From JACMLD01 sp039915085 (GTDB lineage Bacteria; Bacteroidota; Bacteroidia; Chitinophagales; Chitinophagaceae), in assembly GCA_039915085.1 (NCBI GenBank), contig JBDSOC010000098.1:1-64000 (forward strand): a stretch of DNA of 64,000 nt. The letters run 5' to 3'. The notes below the pieces were generated by a model. That model did no database searches and was not told the DNA's origin. It saw only the letters and a list, made by a program, of their open reading frames with translations. The position numbers were made by a program, and so were the translations under genes. Positions 1 through 9,199 of the stretch are shown here, piece after piece; the stretch's first letter is position 1, and every line of letters starts with the position of its first letter.

Positions 1-640
1 CTGTTAGCAATGCTTGCATATCAATGGTATACCAAATCCTGCGCCTTTTTTTATTACAAATGATGAATGATAAAATTAAAATATTAGCCGTTTGCTTTAT
101 TTTAATAATGGCAAAGAATTATACCACTGCCAGTTAGGTCTTGAAGAATAAATGATGGTGGTGTAACTTCTCAATCAGCTGGCCGAAAAATGCGCCATTA
201 AGCCGCAGGAGAAAGTTTTGCTGCAACTTTTCATTGACCAGTACCAAAATTGTCAGAATACCGCACGTTGACAGAGTGTGCCGGCAATAAGGAAATCAAC
301 GTCAGAGAATCTTTTACCCGGCAATGTGCTTGCTGTTTCAATGAGAAAAATCGCACATTTTTCTGCCGACAAATTGAACGAAGAGATTATGGTCAATACC
401 AATAAGGAAACCATGGGACTCAATTTTACCCGGAATTTGAATAGGTTCCAGATCGCAATTGGTTACGTCAATTTGATAGTGGAGAACAGTAGTGTTTCCG
501 GCCTTTTCCCTTTTGCATGTGGTCAGAATCGGTTGAATCTGGTAACAGGCTACTCATTCCTACCATCGTCTTGTTTTCAAATCTTTATACTACACTCGAC
601 AAATAATAAAAGCCCAAAGGTGCCCTAATTTTTCGTTGTG
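1..640. other. No supported gene; degraded sequence
   Basis: I could not recognise a protein in any frame of this stretch. A 116-codon open frame on the plus strand has no recognisable motif, signal peptide or upstream start context. Given the clear gene remnants immediately to the right, this is probably also decayed coding sequence. Confidence 0.5.
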
Positions 641-1030
641 TCAGATTTTTGTTGTTTTCGGTTTAATCACAGCCTTCGTCTTTCTTAAGATCCACGTCGT
701 TTCCCGAGCCTTTGTTGAGATAAATGCTTTGCGAAAAGCTGCCGAGTCCGCGAAACTGGGTGCGGTAAGCATCCTTGATTCAACACTTACCGCAAATTGC
801 CTTTCCTCAAAGGGCCACGGCGTAATACTTAACGATTTTTTATCCGGCTGGAACAACATGTATTTAATTTCATCAGGCCCATGACTAATTTCAATCATTC
901 GCTTTTCCGTCGGAATCTTGCGCTGACATAGGAGCAACGAACAGGCATCAAACCATTCCATCAGGCAATAAATATTCTCTGCTGTGCTTTTTTTAATAGC
1001 CAGCTCTTTTCTGCAACAGGCTGTCTGAAA
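641..1030 (-). pseudogene. DUF3891-like protein, C-terminal remnant
   Basis: The minus-strand frame carries a stretch resembling the C-terminal third of DUF3891 proteins: a helix reading LMEWFDACSLLLCQ, then a strand-rich tail containing the ITPWPFEE motif and ending FADSAAFRKAF. Full-length members are about 220-260 residues, and only about 125 are left here, with no N-terminal half. The upstream end runs straight into a remnant of an unrelated DUF4142 protein near position 1015, so this looks like a deletion junction. The function of the family is not known. Assignment is from memory of the family pattern. Confidence 0.55.
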
Positions 1031-1456
1031 CGCTAACCCGCAATTGGTTCGCAACGGCTTTTAGATTTAGGTTTGCATCGGAATGGTCTTTTATCATCAT
1101 CTGCGCGAATGCCTTTACTCTCGGTGATACGCCGTTCCGGCCAGTCAGTTCTCCCGTTGCACCTCAAGTAACCCACTACTAGCTGCTTTTTTCAGGAAGG
1201 TGGCATCTACCGTATCTAATGTAGCTCCATCATTACTGCTGCTGTCTTTTGCAAGCCTGTTATTGCTATTGCCTGTTCCTATTGCAGTCGTGTCTTTGTG
1301 CGTAGAATCTGTTCCTGCAGATGCAGTATCCGATGCATTATTACATGCTGTAAAGGTTAGTACATTACATGCTGTAAAGATTAGTACCCCGGCGAGGATG
1401 CTTAACAAGACAAATTTGTTTGTCAGATTTTTTATCGATAGGTAGCTAACAATCAT
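993..1456 (-). pseudogene. DUF4142 lipoprotein, frameshifted remnant
   Basis: The frame starting at 1456 encodes a lipoprotein-like leader (hydrophobic stretch followed by TACN), a Ser/Thr/Asp-rich linker, and then DATFLKKAASSGLLEVQ, which matches the start of the DUF4142 helical domain. That frame stops at 1145. The domain continues in another frame as SPRVKAFAQMMIKDHSDAN and ends at a stop at 993-995 after crossing into DUF3891-like sequence. At least one single-base frameshift plus truncation make this a pseudogene. DUF4142 proteins are ferritin-like, secreted, and common in Bacteroidota. Confidence 0.65.
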
Positions 1457-1882
1457 TCCAGTACCAAACAGGTTCGTACCGTACGACGCAAAGATACGCG
1501 CACGGTGTTAACTTAATTATTGTAGAAATTTTTCCGCTTTAATCTGTGGAATGCTTTTGATATTTTTTTTCCGATAATCGCTAACGCAATTTCAGTAAGC
1601 CATCCGGGCCTTGGTTCATTAGCTTCTTACTAACTTACAATATTAAGCATATAATTAAAAAAAATCCGTCAGATCAACAAGCCAGTTGCTTGTGTGCTCA
1701 TTTTCTTTTCTGAATTTAGTTATTTGTCGCCCTTTATAGTGAGTATGATTAAAATAATTTCAAGATTTAATAGAAAGATGTTTTACAATTTTTCCTATTG
1801 GTAGTTACAGAGCGATGCCGGTGACGGAAGTATGATAAGCACCGGCCATGAGAACAGGCATGCAATGTGAATATTCATAGTT
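1457..1882. other. Intergenic, no gene seen
   Basis: AT-rich stretch between the DUF4142 remnant and the ligase remnant. No open frame with recognisable content and no convincing hairpin terminator were seen. Confidence 0.5.
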
Positions 1883-3113
1883 ATGTCATTATCAACTTAA
1901 CGGCAAAAGCGGAATTTTCACCACAGTCCGGAATCCGAAGGAGGCAAACCCGACAGTAATAGACTACGTTTTGTTATTCAGAAGCATGCAGCATCACACC
2001 TGCATTATGATTTTAGGCTGGAGATGGAAGGTGAGCTGAAAAGCTGGGCAGTTCCCAAAGGGCCTTTCACAGATCCGGATGTTAAAAGACTGGCGATGAT
2101 TGTGGAAGATCATCCTTATGATTACAGGAATTTCGAGGGCATTATTCCCAGTGGTTACGGGGCCGGTACTGTGATGATTTGGGATGAGGGTTATTATGAA
2201 CCTGTGGAACCAGAAAGAAAAAATAAAGCATCACAGGATAAAGGATTGCAGAAGCTATTGCATGCATGCAAGCTTACATTCGTTTTAACAGGAAAAAAAC
2301 TGAAAGGAATATATGCGCTAGTAAAAGCCCATGGCCGCGGTGAAAATGCATGGCTGTTATTTAAAGTAGAAGATAAATACGTCAGTAAGGATGACATTAT
2401 TTTAAAAGATAAATCCGTGATTTCAAAAAAGACACTTGAGCAAATAAAAAAAACTTCGGATAATAAGTGGACCTCAAACAGGGGAAAAAAACCGGCGCTG
2501 AGAATGCCGACTACAAAAACTACGGTAAAAAAAATCTATTACACCGCAGGATTCTGAAACGCCGGATGCGAAAGACATATTATCGTCATCAGCCAATGGG
2601 AAATTCCTGCTTACTTTAAAACCAATGCTTACAACATTGGTAGACATGCCTTTTGAAGCGGAAGGTTGGTATTACGAAGTCAAATGGGATGGATACCGCG
2701 GACTCGATTTTATGAACAAAGGCAAAATTGATTTAAAATCGCGCAATGATAAATCATTCGTGGAGAAATTTTATCCGGTTACCGCCGCATTAAAAAAATG
2801 GAATGTCAATGCGGTCGTGGATGGCGAAATCGTCCTGCTGAATGAAAATGGCAGTTCAAATTTTGGGGCATTTCAAAACTGGCGAGGCGAAGCAGATGGT
2901 GAATTATATTAATATGTTTTTGATATTCTGTGGCTGGAGGGAAAGGACCTCACAGGCCTTCCATTACGCGATAGAAAAATAGTTCTGGACAGTATTTTAT
3001 CAGAGGACGGTATTTCCGCCGCAGCCAGGTATTCGAAACGTCGGGGCTTCAATTTTTCGAAGCAGCCAAAAAAATGGGACTGGAAGGTATCGCATGCATC
3101 AATTATAACAAAA
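1883..3113 (+). pseudogene. ligD: LigD-type ATP-dependent DNA ligase, broken
   Basis: Remnant of a LigD-like NHEJ ligase. An ATG at 1883 opens MSLST, then TAA at 1898-1900 interrupts at a position where relatives have Tyr. The same frame continues as RQKRNF into a 3'-phosphoesterase domain with QKHAASHLHYDFRLEMEG and KSWAVPKGPF. The frame is lost at an A8 run near 2525-2533, then resumes as the adenylation domain, including the nucleotidyl-lysine motif EVKWDGYR and later VVDGEIVLL. A further in-frame TAA lies at 2910-2912 and another frameshift near 3030 (FFEAAKKMGLEGI continues in a different frame). The rest of the ligase domain and any polymerase domain are absent. Four independent lesions argue for a true pseudogene rather than one sequencing error. 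Confidence 0.85.
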
Positions 3114-3751
3114 TAGATTTTTTGGGAATACCTGCAATTTTTATAACAGCCAATTACCATTCTTATTTTACAATTCAAACCAGATCAGCAAAATTATTCA
3201 GTGAATTTTTTAAAACAGGATTTGACCTAATCAAAAATTGAAGTGGTCATTTTTTTAATTTGTTTATTAAAACTACATTCGTTACGAGAAAACTGATTGG
3301 TGAATATGCAAAGATCCGATATGATAACTTAATGAAAAAAAATTGTGATTGGGTATGCGTCAATAGCCTACCAGTTGGCAATAAATGCTTTTAACGTTAG
3401 CAAAGACGAAATACTGTTTGTGCTTTTGGCGGCTGGGCAGCAGCGGGCGCCAAAACATTTGTTTATCATAATGGGTGGATAAACGCATCCAGTATGCCGC
3501 CGAAATAACTGAATACCGTTCCGGATTTGATTTCCAGGGTACTAGTATGAATAATTACAATAAAAGTACCGCTTACAAATGATGGTACGGGAATCTATTT
3601 TCTTTCTGTTTTTAACAAGAACGGACTTCTTTTTTCTTCAGGCAAGATTATTTATGAAACCAACTGAAAACAATAAGTACCAATTCGTCATAAAAATCCA
3701 TTATTGCTTTACAATTTCGATGGCCGGTAGCTTGGACGAATTCTTTTAAAA
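3114..3751. other. Decayed sequence, no gene assigned
   Basis: The region continues the debris zone. A short plus-strand frame around 3555-3667 reads PLTNDGTGIYFLSVFNKNG, which could be the tail of a secreted protein, but it has no start or body. Nothing else was recognised. Confidence 0.4.
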
Positions 3752-3767
3752 ACAGTACAGTACAGTA
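3752..3767 (+). promoter_or_regulatory. ACAGTA tandem repeat site 1
   Basis: Three overlapping copies of ACAGTA at 3752-3757, 3757-3762 and 3762-3767, so two copies are exactly 10 bp apart. The site lies about 230 bp upstream of the oxidoreductase at 3999. The same 10-bp-phased element recurs at five other places in the window. The binding factor is unknown. Confidence 0.5.
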
Positions 3768-3840
3768 TGATACAAATATGGGAATGAATAAGATTTGCCT
3801 ATATTTCATATAGTATTTAGCCTTTGGGCACTAAGTAATC

Positions 3841-3873
3841 GCACTTGTATTTCCATACAAGTGCCTCTTTTTT
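3841..3873 (+). terminator. Intrinsic terminator hairpin
   Basis: Perfect 10-bp stem GCACTTGTAT / ATACAAGTGC around a TTCC loop, followed by a T-rich tract (CTCTTTTTT). It lies between ACAGTA site 1 and the gene at 3999, so it would stop plus-strand transcription before that gene or act as a leader hairpin. Confidence 0.75.
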
Positions 3874-3998
3874 GAAACAGAAATTCGAAAATACGTTCAG
3901 GCAATTCACCAGCGTCTGAAATTGTGCAGAAGATCTTCCTATCCGGCTAAAGCTTTTCGTGAAATACATTTGAAAAAATCACAAATGCCATATATGAC

Positions 3999-5426
3999 AT
4001 GAAACAAAACAACAACCCAACCCATTCGAGAAGAAATTTTATTAAAAACACAATTGTAGCTGGTACAGGAATTTTCATCGTCCCGCGACATGTACTTGGC
4101 CGCGGGTTTATTCCTCCGAGCGATAAGCTAAATATTGCCGGTGTTGGCATCGGGGGACAGGGTGAGGGGGATCTCTCTGCTATTGCCAAAAGTCCAAATG
4201 CAAATATTTCCGTTTTGTGTGATGTCGATGAGCGGCGGGCTGCGAGGACGGTGACCCGGTTTCCAAAGGCGACTTATTATAAAGATTTCAGAAAAATGCT
4301 CGATAAAGAGCATAAAAATATTGATGCTATAACAGTATCAACGCCAGATAATACACATGCTGTTGTTGCCATTGCAGCAATGCAATTGGGTAAGCATGCT
4401 TATGTGCAAAAACCACTTACCCACGATATATTCGAAGCGCGAAAATTAACCGAAGCAGCAAAAAAATACAGGGTTGTTACCCAAATGGGAAATCAGGGTG
4501 GATCGGGCGATGGTGTACGCAGGATGAAAGAAATTTATGATGCAGGGCTTATTGGCGATGTAAATAAAGTAGTAGCGTGGACCAACCGGCCTATCTGGCC
4601 GCAGGGGCTAGCTACCCCATCAGGCAAGTTCGAGATACCAAAGGAACTTGATTGGGACACATGGATTGGCCCAGCGTCTTTTATTGATTATCATCCCGAC
4701 TACGTTCCGTTCAATTGGCGGGGCTGGTACGCCTTTGGTACAGGTGCCCTGGGTGATATGGCATGCCATATATTGGACCCAGCTTTCAGGATTCTTCCAA
4801 TTGACTATCCTACTGAGATAGAATGCAGTGCAAACGGTTCATGGACTGGTTTGGCAACTGAAGCAAATTATCCTGATAGTTTCCCTTCTTCATCTATTAT
4901 ACATTTTACATTTCCTTGTAAAGAAAATAAAGGGGACGTAAAACTCACCTGGATGGATGGCGGCCTTCTTCCGGAAAGGCCTGCCGAATTAGGTGCTGAT
5001 GAGGCCATGGGAGACTGGAATGGTGGTATTATTATGGAAGGAACCAAAGGAAAAATAATGGCTGATTGCTATGGAGCAAACCCCAGAATCTTGCCATTGT
5101 CTAAAATGCAAAGCCTGAAATTGCCGCAAACTATATTGCGGGTACCGGAAGGGCATTATGTACAATGGGTAAATGCTTGTATCGCCGGCTATGGAAAATC
5201 AACGTTGAGCTCTCCTTTTGAGTATGCCGGACCGTTTACTGAAGCCGTTTTACTTGGTGCACTTGCCATCCGGGCTTACAAAATGAAAGGCAGCAATGGA
5301 AAAGGCACACCAGGGAAAAAGAAATTATTGTGGGATGCAAAAAACATGCACATCAAGAACCTTGAAGAAGCGAATCAGTTTGTAAAACGGGAATACAGAA
5401 AAGGCTGGGAAGTAAACACTTGGTAG
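3999..5426 (+). CDS. Gfo/Idh/MocA family oxidoreductase, exported
   Basis: A 475-residue NAD(P)-dependent sugar oxidoreductase. The N-terminus has a twin-arginine-like leader (SRRNFIKNT, then a hydrophobic stretch), so it is probably periplasmic with its cofactor pre-bound. The Rossmann fold follows, with GVGIGGQGEGD and the acidic pair CDVDE. The cofactor loop reads YVQKPLTHD, where most family members have EKP. GDMACHILDP holds the expected catalytic His. The C-terminus ends in the FVKREYRKGW tail typical of this group. Such exported enzymes in Bacteroidota often sit with DUF1080 and TIM-barrel isomerase genes, as here, and some act in 3-keto-sugar chemistry; the substrate is not visible from sequence. 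It appears to be a single gene, ended by the hairpin at 5462. Confidence 0.9.
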   Translation: MKQNNNPTHSRRNFIKNTIVAGTGIFIVPRHVLGRGFIPPSDKLNIAGVGIGGQGEGDLSAIAKSPNANISVLCDVDERRAARTVTRFPKATYYKDFRKMLDKEHKNIDAITVSTPDNTHAVVAIAAMQLGKHAYVQKPLTHDIFEARKLTEAAKKYRVVTQMGNQGGSGDGVRRMKEIYDAGLIGDVNKVVAWTNRPIWPQGLATPSGKFEIPKELDWDTWIGPASFIDYHPDYVPFNWRGWYAFGTGALGDMACHILDPAFRILPIDYPTEIECSANGSWTGLATEANYPDSFPSSSIIHFTFPCKENKGDVKLTWMDGGLLPERPAELGADEAMGDWNGGIIMEGTKGKIMADCYGANPRILPLSKMQSLKLPQTILRVPEGHYVQWVNACIAGYGKSTLSSPFEYAGPFTEAVLLGALAIRAYKMKGSNGKGTPGKKKLLWDAKNMHIKNLEEANQFVKREYRKGWEVNTW

Positions 5427-5461
5427 AAAAATATTACCCGACCCATTTTATCTCTGAAAAG

Positions 5462-5487
5462 AAGTGAAGCCCGTCTTCGCTTTTTTA
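5462..5487 (+). terminator. Intrinsic terminator after the oxidoreductase
   Basis: An 8-bp stem AAGTGAAG / CTTCGCTT (one G-T pair) with a CCCGT loop runs into a T6 tract, 35 bp after the stop codon of the oxidoreductase gene. Confidence 0.7.
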
Positions 5488-5548
5488 TGTTTCATTCTGC
5501 GGTATTTTCAAGCAAACGGCGAAGCATTACTACTACACTAATACCTGC

Positions 5549-5777
5549 TTATTTAAAGTTAAGATTCGATGCTGGCCTTTGTTGTTGATTATTTCTGTTC
5601 TTTGATGAGGCAATCAGGTAGCCGTCATTTGCGCCACGTAATTTTATAAGTGCTTTACTATTCCCCGGGATATACAGACCATTTTTTAAAATTGATTGAG
5701 GAGTGTAATTGCCTTTACCATCGCCTGATAATACAAGTCCGTTGAACGCACCATATTTTCCGTTGGCAACCTCAGTT
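5549..5777 (-). pseudogene. VCBS/FG-GAP repeat protein, C-terminal remnant
   Basis: Minus-strand frame reading NGLVLSGDGKGNYTP, then GLYIPGNSKALIKL and DGYLIASSKNR, ending with a stop at 5549. This resembles the C-terminal repeats of VCBS/FG-GAP (ASPIC/UnbV-type) beta-propeller proteins, which are normally 500-1,100 residues long. Only about 75 residues survive, without a start. I see no other part of it in the window. Confidence 0.6.
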
Positions 5778-5840
5778 CAGAACATTGGATGTAACAAAGG
5801 AGCTATTTACTTCATTGTAAAATTGCGTACTGAGATAAAT

Positions 5841-5856
5841 CAGTATGGTACAGTAT
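5841..5856 (+). promoter_or_regulatory. ACAGTA tandem repeat site 2
   Basis: CAGTAT at 5841 and again at 5851, exactly 10 bp apart, 75-90 bp upstream of the GH36-like gene. This is a good position for activator binding at its promoter. Confidence 0.55.
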
Positions 5857-5931
5857 AGTAGGGCTTAAAAAAAAATTTACATTGCCAGATACTAAATGTA
5901 TTAATACGCCATACTGATAAATCAAAATTAC

Positions 5932-7920
5932 ATGCACATTAACGACCGGCTGCATTTACCAATGGACCACTATAGACGAATGATTTGCCTGCTGATTACA
6001 ATACTTTCTTTTGCGAATGTAAAGGGTCAAAAGATAGAATATAAAATAGAGAAGGACGGGAGTTTTGATATTATGGGTAGTGCTGTAACCATTGCCAACT
6101 GTTACCCCGCCATTGACAATAAAATGTTGAAGCCCTTAAAATTGTCCATTACCAAAACAAATAACACGGCAAGCGTAAAGTACTATTTAATTGAAGGGAT
6201 GGTAGAATTAAGTTTTAGTTACCAGGGAAATGCATTGGTAATAAAACCCTCTGTAAAAAACAATAACCAGCCTGCTTATTTTATTTCTATATTAAGAGAG
6301 GCGGAGGTAAAAAATGTTAGCAAAATTTACCGTTCACCCACGCAAATAATGGGTAATGGTGGCATTATCAATTGGCCGGCAAGTAAAATGGATTACAGCA
6401 GTTGTGGCATGCTAACAGGCCTGCTGGCAGATTCGGGTGCATCGTTGGTTATTGCCACCAGGGATTTTAATAAATATGCTTCATACATCAATATTATCCC
6501 CACAGAAAGAAACGGTGGTAAAAAACTACTGGAAGCCTGCGTTGCAACCGAGGGATTGCCACCAACATCATTACCAGCATTTTATTTTACACAACACCGA
6601 TCTGCTTTTACAGCCATGCAAAATGAAGCCAAAGCTATTGCAACTTACATGAATGTTGCAGCAGATAAAAAACAATCTTACCATTGGTGTTCCTGGTATT
6701 ATACCTATTACCATCTTACAGCCAGCATGCTTACCAGTTATTTAAAAGGTTTCAAAAGTATTCAACCAGAAGTACCAATACAAACTATACAGATTGATGC
6801 AGGGTATCAGCCACATGCTGGTGATTGGCTGGAGCCAAGCGAAAAATTTCCAAAAGGCATTGAACCATCCATAAAAGAAATAATTAGCAATAATTACAAG
6901 GCCGGCATTTGGATAGGTCCATATATGGTGGGCAATAAAAGTAAAGTTTACCTGGCGCATCCCGATTGGATTTTACGTTACAAAGATGGCAGCCCTATTA
7001 TTAACATGTCGTTTTATGGAGAAGAAAGATTGTGGGGAGCGATGGATGAAGAGATATATACTTTTGATACCAGTAACCCGGAGGTGATGGACTATTTGCG
7101 CCAGGTTTTCAGGGCTTTAAAAAACATGGGAATTAGCTTTTTTAAAACCGATTTTATGTTGTATGGCGCTGAGGCTTCTAACAAAGTAAAACGATATACA
7201 CCAGGAAAAACTTCTATTGAATACCAGCGGGAGTTTTTTGAAATGATAAGGCAGGAGATTGGGCCGGATGCTTTTTGGCTAGGTTGTATTGCCCCCTTTG
7301 CATCCATGCTTGGGTATGCAGATGGAATGCGGATTTCTGCAGACATTACGCCACAATGGGAAGGTGGCACCAGCATGTTCAACGAATCGAAAGGCGCACA
7401 ACATATCAACAATATATGGTGGCAAAATGACCCGGATGCAATTATACTCCGCAGCAAATACAGCAACATGAATGATGCTGAAGCAAGATCATTGATATTA
7501 TGGATGGGCATGTTAGGTGGCGTTGTCAACACTTCCGATCTGTTTCATGAAATACCAAAAGAACGGACAGCCCTCTTCAGATTTCTTGAGCCCGGCAATG
7601 AAAAAAATACAGCAATTTTTCCATTTCTTGCAAAGAAAGAACAACTGGAAGTAATGGTAAAAAAATACGATACAAAAAAGGCTTTCGGAGTGCTTTTTAC
7701 CAACCGCCAGGAAAAAGTTGTTACCGGTATTTATCCACTTAATTCCATTGTTGAAATGGATATCGGCACCTGCTATAATTGGGATGAAAAAGAAAGTAGC
7801 TTAATTGGAAAGCAAACGAATATCACCATTTCACTTAATCCTCACGAAAGTAAATTGATTTATATTTCAGCAGACGGCGCAGGGCCAGCCGGTATGACGT
7901 TAGGCGGCAAAATGTTTTGA
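5932..7920 (+). CDS. GH36/melibiase-type alpha-galactosidase
   Basis: A 662-residue secreted glycosidase of clan GH-D. The signal peptide is best read from the Met at residue 11 or 17 (hydrophobic stretch ending NVKGQ), so the true start may be 5962 or 5980. An N-terminal beta-sandwich covers about residues 35-250, followed by a TIM barrel opening with WCSWYYTYYH. IQIDAGYQ and AGIWIGPYM follow, then FFKTDFMLYG, whose Asp is the expected nucleophile, and GMRISADITPQW, whose Asp is the expected acid/base. The C-terminal beta domain ends near LNPHESKLIYI. It likely releases terminal alpha-galactose from oligosaccharides. ACAGTA site 2 lies just upstream. The family call is secure; the exact linkage is not. 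Confidence 0.85.
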   Translation: MHINDRLHLPMDHYRRMICLLITILSFANVKGQKIEYKIEKDGSFDIMGSAVTIANCYPAIDNKMLKPLKLSITKTNNTASVKYYLIEGMVELSFSYQGNALVIKPSVKNNNQPAYFISILREAEVKNVSKIYRSPTQIMGNGGIINWPASKMDYSSCGMLTGLLADSGASLVIATRDFNKYASYINIIPTERNGGKKLLEACVATEGLPPTSLPAFYFTQHRSAFTAMQNEAKAIATYMNVAADKKQSYHWCSWYYTYYHLTASMLTSYLKGFKSIQPEVPIQTIQIDAGYQPHAGDWLEPSEKFPKGIEPSIKEIISNNYKAGIWIGPYMVGNKSKVYLAHPDWILRYKDGSPIINMSFYGEERLWGAMDEEIYTFDTSNPEVMDYLRQVFRALKNMGISFFKTDFMLYGAEASNKVKRYTPGKTSIEYQREFFEMIRQEIGPDAFWLGCIAPFASMLGYADGMRISADITPQWEGGTSMFNESKGAQHINNIWWQNDPDAIILRSKYSNMNDAEARSLILWMGMLGGVVNTSDLFHEIPKERTALFRFLEPGNEKNTAIFPFLAKKEQLEVMVKKYDTKKAFGVLFTNRQEKVVTGIYPLNSIVEMDIGTCYNWDEKESSLIGKQTNITISLNPHESKLIYISADGAGPAGMTLGGKMF

Positions 7921-8004
7921 TGATTAAAATTACTTGGTAAATATCCCCGGCCTAACCGCTGTATTTTTTATACTGTATTTATCCGTAACGGCTACTTCCA
8001 GTCC

Positions 8005-8899
8005 TCAACCAAATAAGGATTTAAATTTTTCAGTTTTGGTCATGTCCATTGCAGGGCAATCGCTGTTGCCAACGCCCCAACTCCAGGGTAGCCAGCCAAT
8101 ACTTTTTTGCTTACTGCAGTATCGCATAATAAATTTATAAGGAATGCAGCATTTACATTTTACTTCCATGGGTGCAAACTCTGCTATCAGCAGGTTAATA
8201 TTAAGTTGGATAGATTGGTCAATGGCAGTGCTGATACGGTTTTCAGTGATTCCGCTATCCCAAATATGCCAGGCAAAAATAAGATTATGGTCAGGGTCGG
8301 CCGCTACTATTGTTTTGCCATTAGTGAGCAGGTAACTTTCATTCCGGCCCCAATTGGCAGCATCAATTATTAAGGGAATATGAATGCCAGCAATACGCAT
8401 TTTTTTTATCAAGCGGCTATAAGTAACAGCAAAATTATGTTGAGAAACGGTATCTGTTCCTGCTTCATTGGCAATATTAAGCAACAGGTATTTCTGGTAT
8501 TTTTTTATTACTGCCACCACATCTTTTTGCACCCAAAAATCGACCAATGTATCCAGCCTGCCGCATCGTGCATTTCAATAATGGGGAGCATTTATTTTTT
8601 ATACAGTTGCCTATCACCGTATCTAACTGTATTCCCCCGCCGCCAAATGCAGCCCACATTATCCGTACTGAGTTAGCACCTGTTTTAGCAATTTCAGGAA
8701 AAGAGTTTACTCCCGTAGGTTCTGTTACTACATTCATTTTATTAATGCCACGTAAAATAATTTTTTCTCCATTAGAGGTATATAGAAAACGGCCATCAAC
8801 ATAGCAGTTTTTGTGCAGGCCTTTCTTATCCGGCTCTAAAAAAGAGAAGCTTGCTGCCAGGCTGCCGAAAAGCATCAGGCAAAATAATATTGGTTTCAT
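8005..8899 (-). pseudogene. GH5 cellulase-like protein, frameshifted
   Basis: Two overlapping minus-strand frames together make a GH5-like enzyme of about 300 residues. The first, from 8899, has a signal peptide, then LRGINKMNV and ANSVRIMWAAFG. The second, from about 8560, has DFWVQKDVVAVIKKY, then LLNIANEAG with the Asn-Glu acid/base, and LLIAEFAP with the expected nucleophile Glu, followed by WLPWSWG. Between them, around 8540-8600, the expected segment EMHDA appears in a third frame, so two frameshifts are needed. The catalytic residues are intact but cannot be translated together. Likely an endo-glucanase or mannanase before decay. Confidence 0.8.
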
Positions 8900-9199
8900 A
8901 CGTTATTTTTTAAATTCAATTTCGTAATACATGTCTTGCACATTTTACTGCCCATATAAATATCATTTTCTTTGACGGCTATTTTCCCCTTTCTGTTACC
9001 TGAATGAGCCATTGCGTCGTGGTCTGGCTTACTCAAAGATTGTTGCTTATAAGTGATTATGCCCTATTGTAGAGCTTTTCTATTAGGGAAACTTTACACA
9101 ATCCTGTTGCCGTAGCGTACGAAGGCTTGGGCCGGTAACATGGGTACAACCCATCAAGTTAACAAATACTTTTTTAGGAGGCTAACATAATAGTTTAAT
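8900..9199. other. Intergenic, possible small remnant
   Basis: Short minus-strand frame near 8930-9030 reads SKPDHDAMAHSGNRKGK, with no start or domain. I cannot assign it. No clear terminator was seen. Confidence 0.3.
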
